Assembly (NCBI GenBank): GCA_009103225.1
Contig: RHPI01002503.1
Location: forward strand, 645,060 to 709,059
Length of the DNA stretch: 64,000 nucleotides
Source of the DNA: Chlorokybus atmophyticus
Lineage: Eukaryota; Streptophyta; Chlorokybophyceae; Chlorokybales; Chlorokybaceae
Reading direction: 5' to 3'
Shown: piece by piece, positions 34,401 to 47,193 of the stretch
Layout of the letters: each line of letters begins with the position of its first letter
How positions within the stretch are numbered: position 1 is the stretch's first letter
Notes under the pieces: generated by a model
Told to the model about the DNA's origin: nothing
The model's database searches: none
Seen by the model: only the letters and a program-made list of their open reading frames with translations
Position numbers and translations under genes: made by a program

Positions 34401-37400
34401 GGCGTAGTCAGCATGTGGATGTGCTTGAGAGTTCTAGTCAGGCCACCGCGACAAAGGCGCTAACACAAGAGCCTCTGCGCTCAGCAGCTCACCTGCATGC
34501 CACTGCACCATCAGCTCCAGCACATGTGGAGCACACAGTTGCTTCGCATGTGCCAGGCCTGCTAGCAGACATGGATGACGTGGACAAGCATGAGCCGGTA
34601 TCGCCCCAAGAGTTGCTATCACTGCAAGGTGAATTACAAGCAGAAGCGTTAGCTGAAGCTGACGGCCACGCAGAAGCCCTGCGTCCACAGTCTGCTCAAA
34701 ACTCCGTTGCCTCAGCTGTACTCAGTGCGCTTGGACAGTCTTCCATGACAAAGGCTTGGCAGACAGTGACTCAGACATCCTCATCATCATCCTCGCTTGA
34801 GTTCTCTGGAGAGCACAATCAGGCAGCCAGCCCCATGTCAGATGACCATGCTGCACTAGTGAGCAGTTCAGGAGCGGCAACCACATCTTCATTATCTAGC
34901 ATCACTCAGGGTGGACAGGCATTTGCTGGCTCGCAGGCTCGTCTGCATGCTGCTGATGGGCCCACTCATGAGCCATTTGCCATGCTGCCAGATGCCCAGC
35001 AGCTATTTGGTTCTCCAGGGCAACTATTTGGCCAGCACCAACCATTCCCAGCTCATTTGTTTGGCCCTCAGCTCGGTGGCCAGATGCAAAGTCCGTCTGC
35101 ACAAACGGCGCAGCTTTCTGGGCACCAGACTGCAGCTTCACAGCACATTCCCATGTTCAATTTTCAAGCACCCCTACAACCATCTTTGCAGCATGTGTTC
35201 TCTGCTGAGAATGATGAAAGCGAGTGGTCATTACCAACATCTCCAGCACCACAGCAGACTGCAGGTGCCATTGGTGATGTCGATGCAAGCACGCAAGCAG
35301 TTGCGATTGGAAGCAAACCAGCAGCAAGCAAGGACGGACATGGTCGTGAATCAAAGCGCTCAAGGGGTGAACGCCGTGGCTCTCGCGATGCACATGGTCA
35401 AGGGCCAGCTGGGGATCATTGTGCAGACCGCACTCTGGATGCAGTTGAGCGGAGTTCAAACCGAGGAAGGCGCAAAGACACTAGAGATGGAACTGCACGC
35501 AGTGAACGCGCTCAACCAGGGCCTCCGGCACAGCTGCAGATACAGTTAGATGTATTAGCTGGGCAACCCTCAGCCAGCACGGAACCATCACCACTGCACT
35601 CGGCTCGCTCCGACCATAAAGCACGCAGCGCTGCTCAACGCGGCCGTGGCCGCGTTTCTAGCGTGACAGCTGACGGGCTTGACGAGGTGTCTCCTGGTCC
35701 CCGAAGGGGTGATAGACGAGATCGCCGGCGCCAAGAATACCGGCCACGAGAACCGCTGCCGGAGTGGGCCGTTGCAACCGTATCGTCCGCGGGCACAGAG
35801 GTTGCATCTGGACAGGGACATGATGGTAATGACCCTTCAACAAGTGCTTCTGGACAATCAACGCAAGGTGCACAGCCTGGCGAGGTGAAGAGCTCGCTGG
35901 GCAATGCTGCAGCTGCGCAGTGGACGAGTAATAATGTTGATGTACAGAAGAGTTCAGTGTCCAGCAAACCAGCACCCCAGGATAACGAAGCTGTACGACA
36001 GGGCAGTGTACCCGTTGACACGGTATGAGCACGTGAGTGCAGCATGTCGAACTTGTATGACCTTCAGGTGTGGTGATGTCGTATTGCTTTGCAGGTGCGG
36101 GAGGTTGACAAAGCTGGTCCAAACGACCGCCGAGGGAGGCAAAAGGCCGACAGGCCTGCGACTTCTGTCCCGGTGTCTAGGTCAGGCGTTGGCGCGATCA
36201 AACCCAGGTCCTTTTAGACTCGCCATCAGCTGTTTGCCATCACCAGTTTTGTAGAGTGAGCAAGCTACTGACATGTGGTATTGAATGCACAGCTTTGGCA
36301 GCAAGGCGTTGCGCGATGCCCAAGAGAAAGAACATCTTCCTGAGGGGCTCTTTACGCCTCCCGCTGAAGCCTCAGAAGGAGAAAGCGCTGTGAGCTTGCC
36401 TGCTTGGGGTGGCACACGCCCGCATGTACAGGTTAGTATGGTCATACGGCTCATGTTCACCTTGCCTAAGTCGTAGCGTGACGGGAGTTGGTAGCAGGTC
36501 GTTAGCCTTACTCAAATACAACTGGAGGAAGCCATGAAAGGCAAGGATGCGAGCTTGAGGCGGGGTTCAGTAATGACATTAGGTGGTGTGAACACAGACA
36601 AGCCTTCAGGCACGCCTGGTACGCAGTGCTTTGCATGTGTTTGAGTGGCAGCAGGTGTGTGAGACGCCTAGCAGCACTCATCTCATGTTTACTGCAGTGG
36701 GCTCACACCTTGGCCCTATTCGCGCTCCATTGCAAGGTTTGTCGCGCTCTACAGAGCTGAGTACTGAGCCTCAGGTCATGAAACAGCAAGGCATGTTTGG
36801 GCTCAAACGGCCAACACTGGAGCTGTATCGCCCTGCCTCTAGTGGCGCTGGCGGTATGCCAGGTCTATCCTCGCCACATGATGATGTCATTGCTTCACTG
36901 CCATCAGATGCAGATGCATTCGGTGCTGTGGCAAGTCTAACATCGACTAACAATGCTGGTATGCTGCGCGGGCATGCTGCATACCGCACCGCACTGCAGT
37001 GCACACAGTTTGTACACATCAGTCTAACTCAAGACTGCGTGCCGCATAGGTGGCCTCTCCAGCGTCACCCAGGCAGTTGAGGATAACATCACTGCCAAGC
37101 TGCCTGAGGACCTGTCATTTGGCAGTTCTCCACAGCTGGCGACAGCCAGAGGTTCTGCCCATGACAATCATGGGAGCTTACCTGAACAAGTGTTTGCAAC
37201 ATCTTCTATGCACATGGCTGGTGCAATGTTCTCACAGCCCTTCCCACCGCGACCATTTCCAAGCCCAGGGTGGCCGCAAGCGCCCCCACCTGGTAGCGCC
37301 TTCTATGGTGGACTTCCATCCCAGGTGCAACGCACTTTGTGCTTGAGTGCCGCACTGCCAACAGCCTCTTGTGAGTCTAGCACCAAGCCTTCGAACTTGT

Positions 37401-38316
37401 GTTGCAGGGGTTGCAAGGGCTGCAAGGGTCTATGCTGGTATTCAATCATGCGTTTGGACCAGTCAATCACCAGTACACCAACTTCATGACTCCACCTTAC
37501 ATGCCAACTGGCAAGCAGCCTGATTGGAAGCATGTACCTGCTGCCCATGGCCCAATGTCTGGTGTTGGGCAAGGTAGTGCCGGCCCCATGTTGCAGCCTC
37601 AGGGCACTTCACTTCTGAATGCAAGCAGCATACAAGATAGAGCCATGTCACCACCTTTCCAGGTACGCTGCAGCCATCAATCGCTTAGTGCTGTGTCTGT
37701 GGGCTTATCAGGTCGTGCTGCTGTGTTGTTTTGCTAATGCTGAGTCCTGGCCTTACATTCCATACAGGCAAGGGGTGGCATGCAACCTCAACATTGGACT
37801 CCATCTCCAGGCCCACCTGCAGCAGCTGCACCACCAAGCCCTGACCAGTTCATTAGCATGCCCAGTGCAGCAACCCTCTCCAATTTGGGCAATGCTGCAT
37901 TGGCTCCCAACCTACCAGACAACCTGGGAGTCGGAGATGGCCCAAGCGACAGCCCTGTGTATACTCAGCAGCCTCAATCCAGCAGGCCAGGTGGCCGCAC
38001 CATGCGGGGTCGAGGCGCGCGTGTCATGCGCGGTCAACAGCGTCCAATCAGTGGGCCTATGAACGGGCAGGCTACCATGGACCGAACCGGTGGCCAGCTA
38101 GCCACGCAGTCCTCTCAAGACAAACCAGCAGGAGACTCTTCTAACAGCAGGGGTGGTCACCAAGGTGGCAGCAACCAAACATACAGACGGGTTTCCCGTG
38201 GCAGCAGTCCTGCCAGCAGCAGAGACAGCAACAATGGAAGTGGCGAGAAAGCGGCTATGCGAATCAAGCAGGTGTATGTTGCCAAGGGAGCTGCGAGCGT
38301 CCCAGTGGCCAACTAG
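31425..38316 (+). CDS. BAT2/PRRC2-like protein, similar to plant MOS1 (13 exons, 1736 aa)
   Basis: Exons by frame and splice sites: 31425-31680, 32436-32662, 32797-33468, 33549-33878, 33948-34130, 34193-36022, 36095-36207, 36293-36431, 36498-36618, 36698-36958, 37050-37324, 37408-37662, 37768-38316. Residues about 70-160 match the BAT2 N-terminal domain: VPKPVNLPSRKSEH, GNDPTVAIVP then GWNK, STWARP, and RPLSAEEFPSLGA. Next come an Arg/Asp/Gly-rich region (about 195-260), coiled coils (about 350-390 and 470-530, rich in Glu, Arg and Lys), a long low-complexity Ser/Gln/Ala part and an Arg-Gly-rich tail. Human PRRC2 proteins have about 2100-2900 residues, and Arabidopsis MOS1 about 1400. MOS1 affects transcription of an immune receptor gene, and PRRC2 proteins bind RNA and translation factors. 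Which role applies here is unknown. All exon phases agree. Confidence 0.85.
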
Positions 38317-41300
38317 CATAAACTTGCATGTCAAGTGTGATTGACAGTTTTGTTGTTGGCACATGTGCGCAGCTGGTCATCCCTGAGGCCTGCTGAGAGG
38401 TGTATGGACCTTTGCAGCAAGGGGGGTGACCGTGCCAACTGTGCATGGACCCTTTCATTGAGATAGATTCCCCAATGCACTACATTGTGCACCCATCTCA
38501 GTCTACAGCTCGTGATTGCAAGTTGCTGCAGAGTGGGTTCAATCATTGTGAAGTTATGGCCCTGCGCACCAGAACCAGGGTTGTAGGTTACGAGATACCT
38601 GGTTTGCCAGCAGTGCGGATGGTTGGGATTCCCAGATATGAACTGGTGTTGTTAGATATTTCGGTGAGTGTTGTGGGTAGGGCATGCAGCAGGACTGGCG
38701 TTTCCTGCGCAGGAACAAGGGCATACATGAACGGTGTTGACTGCATGTGGACATGATGCTGGGTCCATTGCATGTCTTGTGCATGTGCATACGTGCTACG
38801 TATTTTCTGTACAGTATGGATGGATGCTGCAACTGAAGACTGAAGTTAACCACAATTGTATGTGCATGGTCGCGCACCGATGTTTTGGCTAGAACGAAAA
38901 TTGTCTCTTGATAGGGGCGGGGGGGGAGGGGGGGGAAGCCAGCACTTACAGCTGCTGAGCTCCGCTTGTCTACTGCAGCCCCGCTTATCCCTGCACGTCA
39001 GTGGGTTGATGATGAGCGAGATACATCGGCAGATTTCCGTGTGCGGGAGTTTGACCGAGACAGGTATCTAGGACGATCAGAGTCGGACAGGTTGGTGGAT
39101 CGAGGTTATGAGCGGTATAGCTCATCAGATCGTCGTGCTTTTGACGACCGTGGGTACCATGACAACCGCGGCCCCTCCCGTGGTCCTGAGCGGGATCGGG
39201 AAGGCTCGTATGAGGACCGCATGNTAACATTGGGTCGATATAGTGTCAGAATGCACCATGCATGCGCAATGTTAAGTATCAACACTTTGATGTACGTAGT
39301 GACCACAGCATATAGGAGAGAGAGATATAGGTCTGTAATGTACGCCGCTAGTTTATTATGCAACACTGTTGTAGTTGGGCCTCATGTAGACTCATTCACA
39401 CAGAGTAGCGCAGCTGCATACTCTAGGAGCGCACCACACCATGCCAGCGATATTGCAATTTTAGCCAATCACGGTGTTGTCATCTTACAATGCATCCGCT
39501 TCGTGAGATTGTCAACGGATCGTGCTGTTTGTTTGCAATCATTATTATCATTGACAGAGTTGTGTGCGAAGGGATAACTTTACGCTCCATTTGCAAGGTG
39601 TCATAACGCTGAGCATGGCAGTTGCCATTAATTATTGGCGATTATCGCCGTCATCTCTTACAATAGTGACAAGCATCGCAAACATAGGGTGTGGCAGCGC
39701 ATGACATGAGCTTCATGTCGAGTAATAAGTATGTTGTTTAGCTAAGTTTGGCATACACATTCGTTTACGAAAGTTGTTGCATGGCAAGTTGCACCTGCGC
39801 TGAGATTACCTAACTGCACTGTGACTTTCACATGGAACCATCTCCGTGTCGGCATCTAGCCCATCTCCCTCAGGTGACAATGCGAGTCTTAGAGCGGAGG
39901 ATTTTACCCCGGAGCTGCAGTAAAACAAGATGAGACATGACGCGGCAGAACGGCGCGGTGGCGAGCTTGTCCGCATCGCAACCATTCATGATTTCAAAGT
40001 GTTTACCTTGCAAACCGCGCATGAAAAACATTCCCTTCACGTGCCGGTACATTGCATTCTTGTACGCTGTGGCCTGCATCGCTGCGTACTCGGTTAGTAT
40101 ATCCGTCAATGTCAGCTCCATTTGCATCACTGACATTTGCAAACCTTTGGCGTGGATTCAGCAATGTCACGCCAAACGTCTGCAAATGCAGCTGATGCAA
40201 AAGCAGCATCACTTGAAGGACTCGCATCTGATCGCGTGACACTGCATGCTCAGCGTTGGTAAGCACATCATGGTATTAAGCTCGTTTCCCTCTGCACATC
40301 GACAATCAATGCAAAACTCGAAGAACGCTTCATGTAAGTGCTCCCCACCCCAATGTGCATCATAGACATGCGATATATATAACACGTTATAGGCGCGAGG
40401 TGACGCGCACAGTCTCATTAGGCTTCAGCCCACGAAATGAATGCCGGCTTTAGTGAGTATGGATATCCAAGGCACTAGTGTGTCTTACCCTCATTACTTG
40501 ACAATTCTTACCCATTCTAGACTATTTTTAGTAAGTTGCAGGGTGCGCGACACATTTATTATAACCTCATCAAGCGCTGAAACAATATAACCATACATAT
40601 ATGGCCTTATTTCGTCTTGAAGCATTTTTTACTCTTCACGGTATATGGAATCACCATAATGCCATACGCCTGACCATTGGTCCTCTTTAGTAGTCCATTA
40701 CGAGAGAAGAACACTACCATAGCAGACTGTTTGCATAATTTGTGCATAGTTGCCAGTCAGACAAAGTATGTGGGTGAAGGAGAGCGGGAGAGTGGGAGGG
40801 GGAGGGGGAGTCCGTGAGCTGCTCATGCTGCTGGCTGAGGCAACCGGGTGGAAGACCGACCAACTAGCTGCACGTGCGTGCAGGTAAAGACTGTGAATTG
40901 CCATGCATGCACTGCCTGATGTCTACTGCAGTAGTGGTAATTAGTGTCGTGCTGAGTGAGTAGATAGACTAACATGTAGCCCGATGGTGTTATATGTAGA
41001 TACATGCGGTGCTAATTCAATATGTGACATGTGTACATCAAATGCAGGACATGCATGCGCATGCACAACGTTTAGTCCAGTCAGCACGCAGCAACACATG
41101 CAAGGTGTCGTACAAACGACATTTAGTTGACCACCGGGCTACTACTAGCACTTTAATCCTCTGCCTCTACCCCGTTGGACATGCAGCAGTCAATATGCAG
41201 TTGGTAATCACCTGCCCACATGGGCGTTGTGTGTGCTTTGCATGCGGTGTGCTTTGCATGCGCGTGATGCAGCTTACATCTTACATCTTTTGTAAACAAG

Positions 41301-42309
41301 CACCTTGGAGTACATACAATGTGGCGTATGTATGCTCATCCAAAGAACATGCCAGTGTAGGCAACATACAGCATGCAGGCAGTCATTGTTCTTTAATGGT
41401 TTACCACTGGGCTGACTTAATCTAGCTTCCCGACCAATGCTACCAACACCACCACTCTGTTAGACATGCATAGCACTTGCCAATCACCTGCACAACCAGC
41501 AGCTTGGCAGTGAGTCATGTTCAACAGCGCCAGGCAGTCGGCAGCAATAGCAGACGGACTCCCCCTCCCTCCTCTCGCCAGCATCACCCTCGCCCCTCCT
41601 CTGCGCTTGCCGCAGTGTTCGGCAGCCCACTGTAACCTCAACCATAGCATGCGCTGCCGACGTCAGCAGTGCACGCTTGCAGCGGTGGCACACGGCATGA
41701 CGGTTTGGTGCAGTTGGTTGGGTTGGGTGGTGGGGTTGGTGCTTTATGCTATATACCCAGATACAAGTGGTTGAAAGACTCTACCCGGTAAAGAGACTGA
41801 CGACTGCAAAACCTTGGCTGGGAGATTCAGCATGCAGTACGCAATCACAACCCATGCACCGCTTGTCAGAGTGTTGGGCCACCATCCTGCCCATTGTTGC
41901 AAGCGTCTAGCAGCTAAGACTACCTGACCTGATCACTGACAATTTGTCTAGCGACAACCCTGGTTAAGCCTAGACAACGCTCGCAAATTGCTCAATCATA
42001 CTAATTGTATCCTAGACTACGCAGGGTGTACCTGCCAAAGAGTGCCCTACATGGAGAGATTGTTTGGGCACATGCATAATGGCCGGTTTGCACATTTCAC
42101 GCGTTTGCTTGCATGGGTTGTCACCTGCCTGTACCTGGCAGCCGCAACGGACTCTTTGGTTTCCTCATGTAACGAAAACACGTTGTCCATGATGTCCCCG
42201 TGCGAGCCACCGCTCAAGCCAGAGGAGTGCACACATGCTGCAAAGACAATTCATAGAACTTCCAAGCCCTGCTGTTTACATTGTATCAGGTCACTCCCTG
42301 CACGCTTCG
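38317..42309. other. Intergenic region with assembly-suspect duplication
   Basis: Contains the 3' untranslated end of the BAT2-like gene, a G-rich run (38914-38935), the 288-bp duplicate and the N at 39224. The remaining 3 kb holds no gene that I can support. Open segments there are short, lack recognisable motifs and have no consistent splice partners. Confidence 0.5.
38936..39223 (+). repeat. 288-bp exact copy of exon 3 of the BAT2-like gene, ended by N
   Basis: Identical by eye to 32839-33126 (offset 6097), with no differences seen. It starts right after a poly-G run and ends at the single N at 39224. A true duplication this exact and bounded by an N is unlikely, so I read it as a misplaced contig end. 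It should not be annotated as a second gene fragment. Confidence 0.85.
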
Positions 42310-44668
42310 TCACAACTGCTGCTGAAGCTGCGCTTGCTGCTCCGCGGCGTAGTCCACGAGCACCTCAGGTGGATACTCCACGCAGTAGAGTGTGAGGCCC
42401 TCTGCCAAAGCACCGGGGGGAGCAAGCTGTCGGTTGCCAAGCTGCAGCAGGTTTGTAACTGCTTCAGGTTGCAACTGACCACGGCCAACCTGCGATGCGA
42501 AGTGAGTAGCCAAAGCTGTATGTCACAGGCGGAACTATTGCCTTGAGCAGCCAGACAGTTGTACAACCGAGTAGACATGCGCTGGTGCTGTAATTTTCGC
42601 ACCAGGTGTGTTGCAGGTACTGACTTGCGCAGTACTTATACAAGCTATTATATCATGAATCTAATGCCAGGGCTACATTGCAGGGCTTAGCCAGCAATTA
42701 CTCACCTGTAACAACGTGCCGACCATGTTGCGCACCATTCGGTATAAAAAGGAGCGCCCCTGTGCATGCACATGTTGGCGCACATCACGACAAAAGACTG
42801 TGGCTTATGATGCACATCAGTGGCATGCACCGTTGTTCTCTCTGACCTGGACTTCAACGCGGATGCCATCCTCTATGTCAACAATATCGCAGCGCAGGAT
42901 GTGGCGCACAGGATTGCGCCACGGTGCATTACGATCAGGATTGGTGTTGGCGAAGGTTGAAAAGTCGTGTGAGCCAACAAAGACCGAGGCTCCCGCCCTC
43001 ATCGCTTCCGCATCCAACTGAGCTGCCAGGTGCAACTCAACTCACTGAACACGTCAGGCTGCACCGCCACCTGGCATGTGCACCAACATATGTGACATAG
43101 CATGCACAATCTGCATACTATGTGCCGACATAGTATGCTTGCGATGATGTTATGCAACACCTCAAACACGCAGGGATCGAATGAGAGGCATGTTGTCATG
43201 ATTTCCGAGCAGCGAGAGCACAACCGTACCCTGGCACGATAATGCAAGCTGTACTTGTGCGTGAAGGGGTCAGCCACAGGGTGCGTGTGGATGTTGTAGT
43301 GATACGTCTTGCTCACTGGCGAGTACCTACGCGTTGGTACACAACGACGGATCAACTGAATGTTGTTATGCCCTACTACATGCTCGTTGCAACACGGATC
43401 TGCATGGAGTCAATGTAAAACCTTGCGTGGAAGTCTGGATGGACGGCAACCAGGTCCCTTACACGTATGTCCAGTGGCAGCAAACCTGCATACGTGTTCC
43501 ATGGTCGGATGGTCAAAACGAAGGCATTGTTGAGAATGTGAATTGTATTGGTATAGAAAGCGAACTTACGCACCATTCAGGTTATTAAGTAGTTTCCATG
43601 TGTCCACAGGGGTGTTCGTCGAGAAGTGCACCACCTGGAATGAAGTGGCAACCAGTGGCGCTATTGGCTGTACTCGAACATCGTGCAGATACAGAAAGCT
43701 TTTTAACAAGTGTTCTTCCATATGTGTGCACCTGACCCTTGGCGTGAACGCCGCTGTCGGTGCGACCGGCTCCCATGACACGAAGCACCTCCCGGGGTTC
43801 GCGTGCCGCCGTGGTCAGTGCACGCTGCGAAGACAATGAAAACGGAGTTGAATAAGCGTACCAATGCAGTAGGTTTCGTGTTGCCAACCTGCACGCTGCT
43901 GGTGCGCACAATATATCCACAGCTAATGTACTTGTTTGTGAATCGTCACAGATGAACATAACAGTCATCGCACAAAAGAATGCATTGCTAAGCATGCCGT
44001 GAACAGTTGCACAAGGGAAAGCGCTGTAGCGTGCCTGGCATGCAGAACATGCGCTGTGTGACGTGGCTGTTGGAAGCTTTGCATGCACCTGCACTTCGTG
44101 CATGCAACTAGCGCAGGCATGCAGCCTGCGCTATAAATTGCACAAACAACTAAGTGCGCTCAAACTGCTCTACCACGTTTCTGTTTGTAATGGCAGCTTG
44201 TCTTACCTCAAGGCAGCCCTGCACGGTGGGCTGCTTGCCCTGCAGCTGGAAGCCGTAGTATTCCGTGCCGTCATACGCCACAGTCACCCTGTACTTGTAC
44301 CTAGCCCTGTAGCTGGCCGCACCCCTCTTCTCCTGCTCCAGGTTCTCCTCCCCTACACCTTCATTGTCCTCCCCTTCTACACCTTCACTATGCTTCCGCC
44401 CTTGGAGTGCAACATCTGGCCGTGCGCTGCTTCCAACTCCGCCTGCTGCTGCTGCTGCTGCTGCTTGGCCCCACGTTGCTACCTCTGCCCTCCTGCGCCG
44501 CCTCCTGGTGGTGGTCAGCCTGGTGGTGGTGCTCGAAGCCCTGCTGGCCAAGGTGCTGCCGTAGGATCGCGTCCACAGCGGAACCAATGCTGCCCTGGAG
44601 GACCACGACAGCAGGCGGGGAGGCAACGACGTCGCCGCCGCCCGCCCTTGCGCCGTCACCGCCGCCAT
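42310..44668 (-). CDS. TruA-family tRNA pseudouridine synthase (8 exons, 393 aa)
   Basis: Exons: 44668-44207, 43824-43732, 43634-43574, 43485-43422, 43326-43230, 43017-42847, 42759-42706, 42489-42310. All phases agree. TruA-type enzymes turn uridines in the tRNA anticodon stem-loop into pseudouridine. Visible family blocks in order are YRVTVAYDGTEYYGFQLQ, PTVQGCLE, the catalytic block MGAGRTDSGVHAKGQV with the essential Asp, LPLDIRVRDL then HPDFHARY, SKTYHYNIHT, FVGSHDFSTFAN, FLYRMVRNMVGTLLQ and a C-terminal EGLTLYCVEYPPEV. The first 100 residues or so are basic and Ala/Ser-rich, lack acidic residues at the very start and look like an organelle leader. The start could lie elsewhere, because another frame (44831-44388) is also open there. 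Bacterial TruA has about 270 residues, so the excess is mostly N-terminal. Confidence 0.9.
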
Positions 44669-45480
44669 TGTCGATGGCAGACTTGTGCTCTACCTGCTTG
44701 ATGGTATTGTTCTTGGGCTTCAGGGCGCTCTCGGCGGCAGCTGCGGCGGCATAACGGACAACAAGGAGAAGCAGAGAGAGTAGCAGTAGAAGGAATGCCC
44801 AAACCATCAGGGCGACAGCGACGGTAGCCATGAGCAGCAGGAGGACGAGAAGGCACAGAAGGCGGACAGCTGAGGAAGCTAGCTAGCTCTGCTTGTAAGG
44901 TGAGGGAAGATTTGCTGAGAAAAACCAACATAGGCGGTCATGTACATGACCGAGTAGTGTCAGGGCCACTTCAGCATTTGTCAGCTCACAGCCTGCAATG
45001 GTTAAATACTTCAACATGATTAATGGGCTGCCCTCTATTGTCCCGTCACATCACTCGTCGTGCTGCCACATGCTACACGCTTGGGCAGTGCGTACGTTGC
45101 AAAGCTGTTTCGTTGCGCTTCCATGTGCAGTGCACCTGAAACACTTGGTGCTGACGATGATGATGTCCGTCACGATCTGCTTTGGCCCACCACTGCCTTA
45201 TCGTACTCGCCCCCGTCAAAGCAATATGTATAGCGAATTGGCTGACATTGATCGTAGTCTTTTTCGCTGCTCAGCTCAATCAATCCACATGCTGTGCTGT
45301 GCTTAATGCGGTCCCCTTTTGCAGAAACATGTTGCTGTTGCTAATGGCATGTTACACGTATAAGTGTACATATAGTAGGGTATGCCCTTGTTGCATGCAT
45401 GTATGGGGTAGCTATTGCTGCTTAAGCAACGGAAGCTCAGCCCCAACACAACATCACTTCCTGCTAGGCCTGCCACAGCA

Positions 45481-46345
45481 ATGCGCTCTCATGTCGCGGG
45501 TGCGCGTGCATGGTGCGTACTTGCGGGTGTCCTCGGCGCCCTGGCCTCCGTCCTTGGCAAACTTGCGGGCACCTTGTTTCCTGATAAAGACACGAATGCT
45601 AAGGTGGGCGCACGCACACTCGATGGAGTTGGCACGTATGTAATTATTACACTCTTCACGCACGAGCATGTGCACCTGCTATGAATGCACATGTACGCAC
45701 ACATGCACGCACGCATGTGTGTGTGTGTGTGTGTGTGTGGTGGTGCGTGGTGGTGGTGGTGGGAGGGAGCAGCATACAGCCGCTTGAGGCGTACGTGACT
45801 GGTACGTGCAAGGAGTGTGTCGGGTAGGAAGGTTGAAGGGGAAAGGTGCAGGCAAGCAGGCAGGATGGCATGTGTCAGGCAGACCTGTGAGCTGGCTGCA
45901 CGCACATTGCACACGCATGCATGACTTGGACAAGAACCTATCTGTGGACACAACGTGGCAAAGGCAGGGTGTCATGGGTGCAGGTGGTGCTGTCTGTGGT
46001 GTTGTACGCTGCGGTGGTGGGGTGCAACGTGCTGATGTGGAGCGTGCACGTGCGCGGCCTCGCCTCCTTGCCCTCCCTCCAGGCCACCGCCATCAACTTT
46101 GCCTCCAACTTCCTTGCCGGGGGAGCGCTTGGAATGCTGCTGTTTCATGAAACTTTACCTCTCAAGGTGGCTTACAAGCAACAATGCGTTGGCTTTTTCG
46201 GGAGAAGGCATTGCTCTGACCGTGATCTCATCGTTTGTTGTGTCAGTGGTGGCTTGGTGCATCATGCATTTCCCTCGGAGTGTTACTGCTGAACAAAGCA
46301 AGCAGAGAGGAGAAACAGGCTGATGCGGACCCAAAGAGCGCGTGA
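45481..46345 (+). CDS. TMEM42-like small multi-pass membrane protein (3 exons, about 150 aa)
   Basis: Exons 45481-45635, 45968-46166, 46247-46345. An alternative first junction (45603 to 45977) also keeps the frame and gives a product 15 residues shorter. Family features are VLAGVLGALASVLGKLAG at the N-terminus, a hydrophobic helix ending in NVLMWSVHVRGL, FASNFLAGGALGMLLFHETL, and the last helix WWLGASCISLGVLLLNK. This matches the TMEM42/EamA-like pattern of four helices with conserved Asn-x-x-Met-Trp and Trp-Trp. Human TMEM42 has 159 residues. The molecular role of the family is not established. It is divergent from the pseudouridine synthase gene (813 bp between start codons). Confidence 0.75.
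45716..45739. repeat. (TG)n microsatellite
   Basis: A run of TG of about 24 bases inside the first intron of the TMEM42-like gene, followed by a GGT-rich stretch. Confidence 0.9.
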
Positions 46346-46548
46346 CAATATATTGCGTTCTTGTTGCAGCAGTTATCTTCAAGCATGCCACGACAGCAAA
46401 GGTCAGGTACATGACCCAACTTGTTGAAACTGAGGAAACTGACAGACAGGTCATGGTGTTGGCATTCGTCGCAGCATCCTGTGTGGCGCAAATGCTTGCC
46501 CTTGTCAATATGTATTCACCCATTGTGTCCCGGTGTGCAGGATACAGC

Positions 46549-47022
46549 TCACATTTGGCCAATCACCTGCAACCCATATGTGCCTGCAATGAATCCAGCC
46601 CCTGCTTCTGTTAGAGCCAGCAGGGGTTGCGTTTGGTTCTGCAGCAGGCTGGGCCCAGTTTGAGCTACTACGCCTACCACTTTTGCAGATGTACACTACA
46701 TCATGTAGCTATGCTTGCTTGGTGTTGTAACTGTTCATATTGTGAGTATGGTCGTTGCTAGCTGTGGTTGGTATAGATACGTTACGGTTCATGTTTCACC
46801 TGTAGCACCTTACATTCTTTATTTCACACCAAGTACGGATGTGATTGCCCGGCGCCCATGAGGTTTGTGTGACACACTGCTTAGCAGCATATGGAGCAGC
46901 CTACCTGCTGCTGGTTCTTGTTGACTATGAAGGCCACATGCCCTAGGACGTGCGCCTTAAGCCATGTGTTGTAGACCTCAGCAACTGCCAGTGCACTCTT
47001 GTGCACAGCCATCAGTGTGGTA
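46549..47022 (-). other. Possible extra 3' exons of the 1488-aa gene
   Basis: Two open exon-like pieces, 47022-46905 (with MAVHKSALAVAEVYNTWLKA) and 46695-46549 (with LLALTEAGAGFIAGTYGLQ, ending in TGA). If the last exon of the upstream gene is spliced at 47228 (a good donor CAG/GTACAG), the frame runs into the first piece through a proper acceptor at 47022 and on into the second, giving 1565 residues instead of 1488. The acceptor of the second piece is weak. They could instead belong to a small separate gene whose start I do not see. Confidence 0.4.
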
Positions 47023-47193
47023 CTGATTGCAATGTATGATTGCGCTGTATGTGTTCATACTTGGAAATTATGACATCCCCAACCGCAGTTGATCTTATTT
47101 GCTGGTGCACACAAACTTGTGGAGCCAGTGGCGCCGCGCAGGAGACGCGCAGGTGGACAGTAACAGCCATATACATATACATACGCCGGATGG

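Noticed and set aside
39870-40142. 90-codon minus-strand open frame
   Set aside because: No recognisable domain and no compatible neighbouring exons; it is in the assembly-suspect region.
44388-44831. Alternative N-terminal frame with a hydrophobic helix overlapping exon 1 of the pseudouridine synthase
   Set aside because: It ends in a stop before the conserved TruA blocks and no splice site joins it to them cleanly. The frame used for the model runs directly into the domain.
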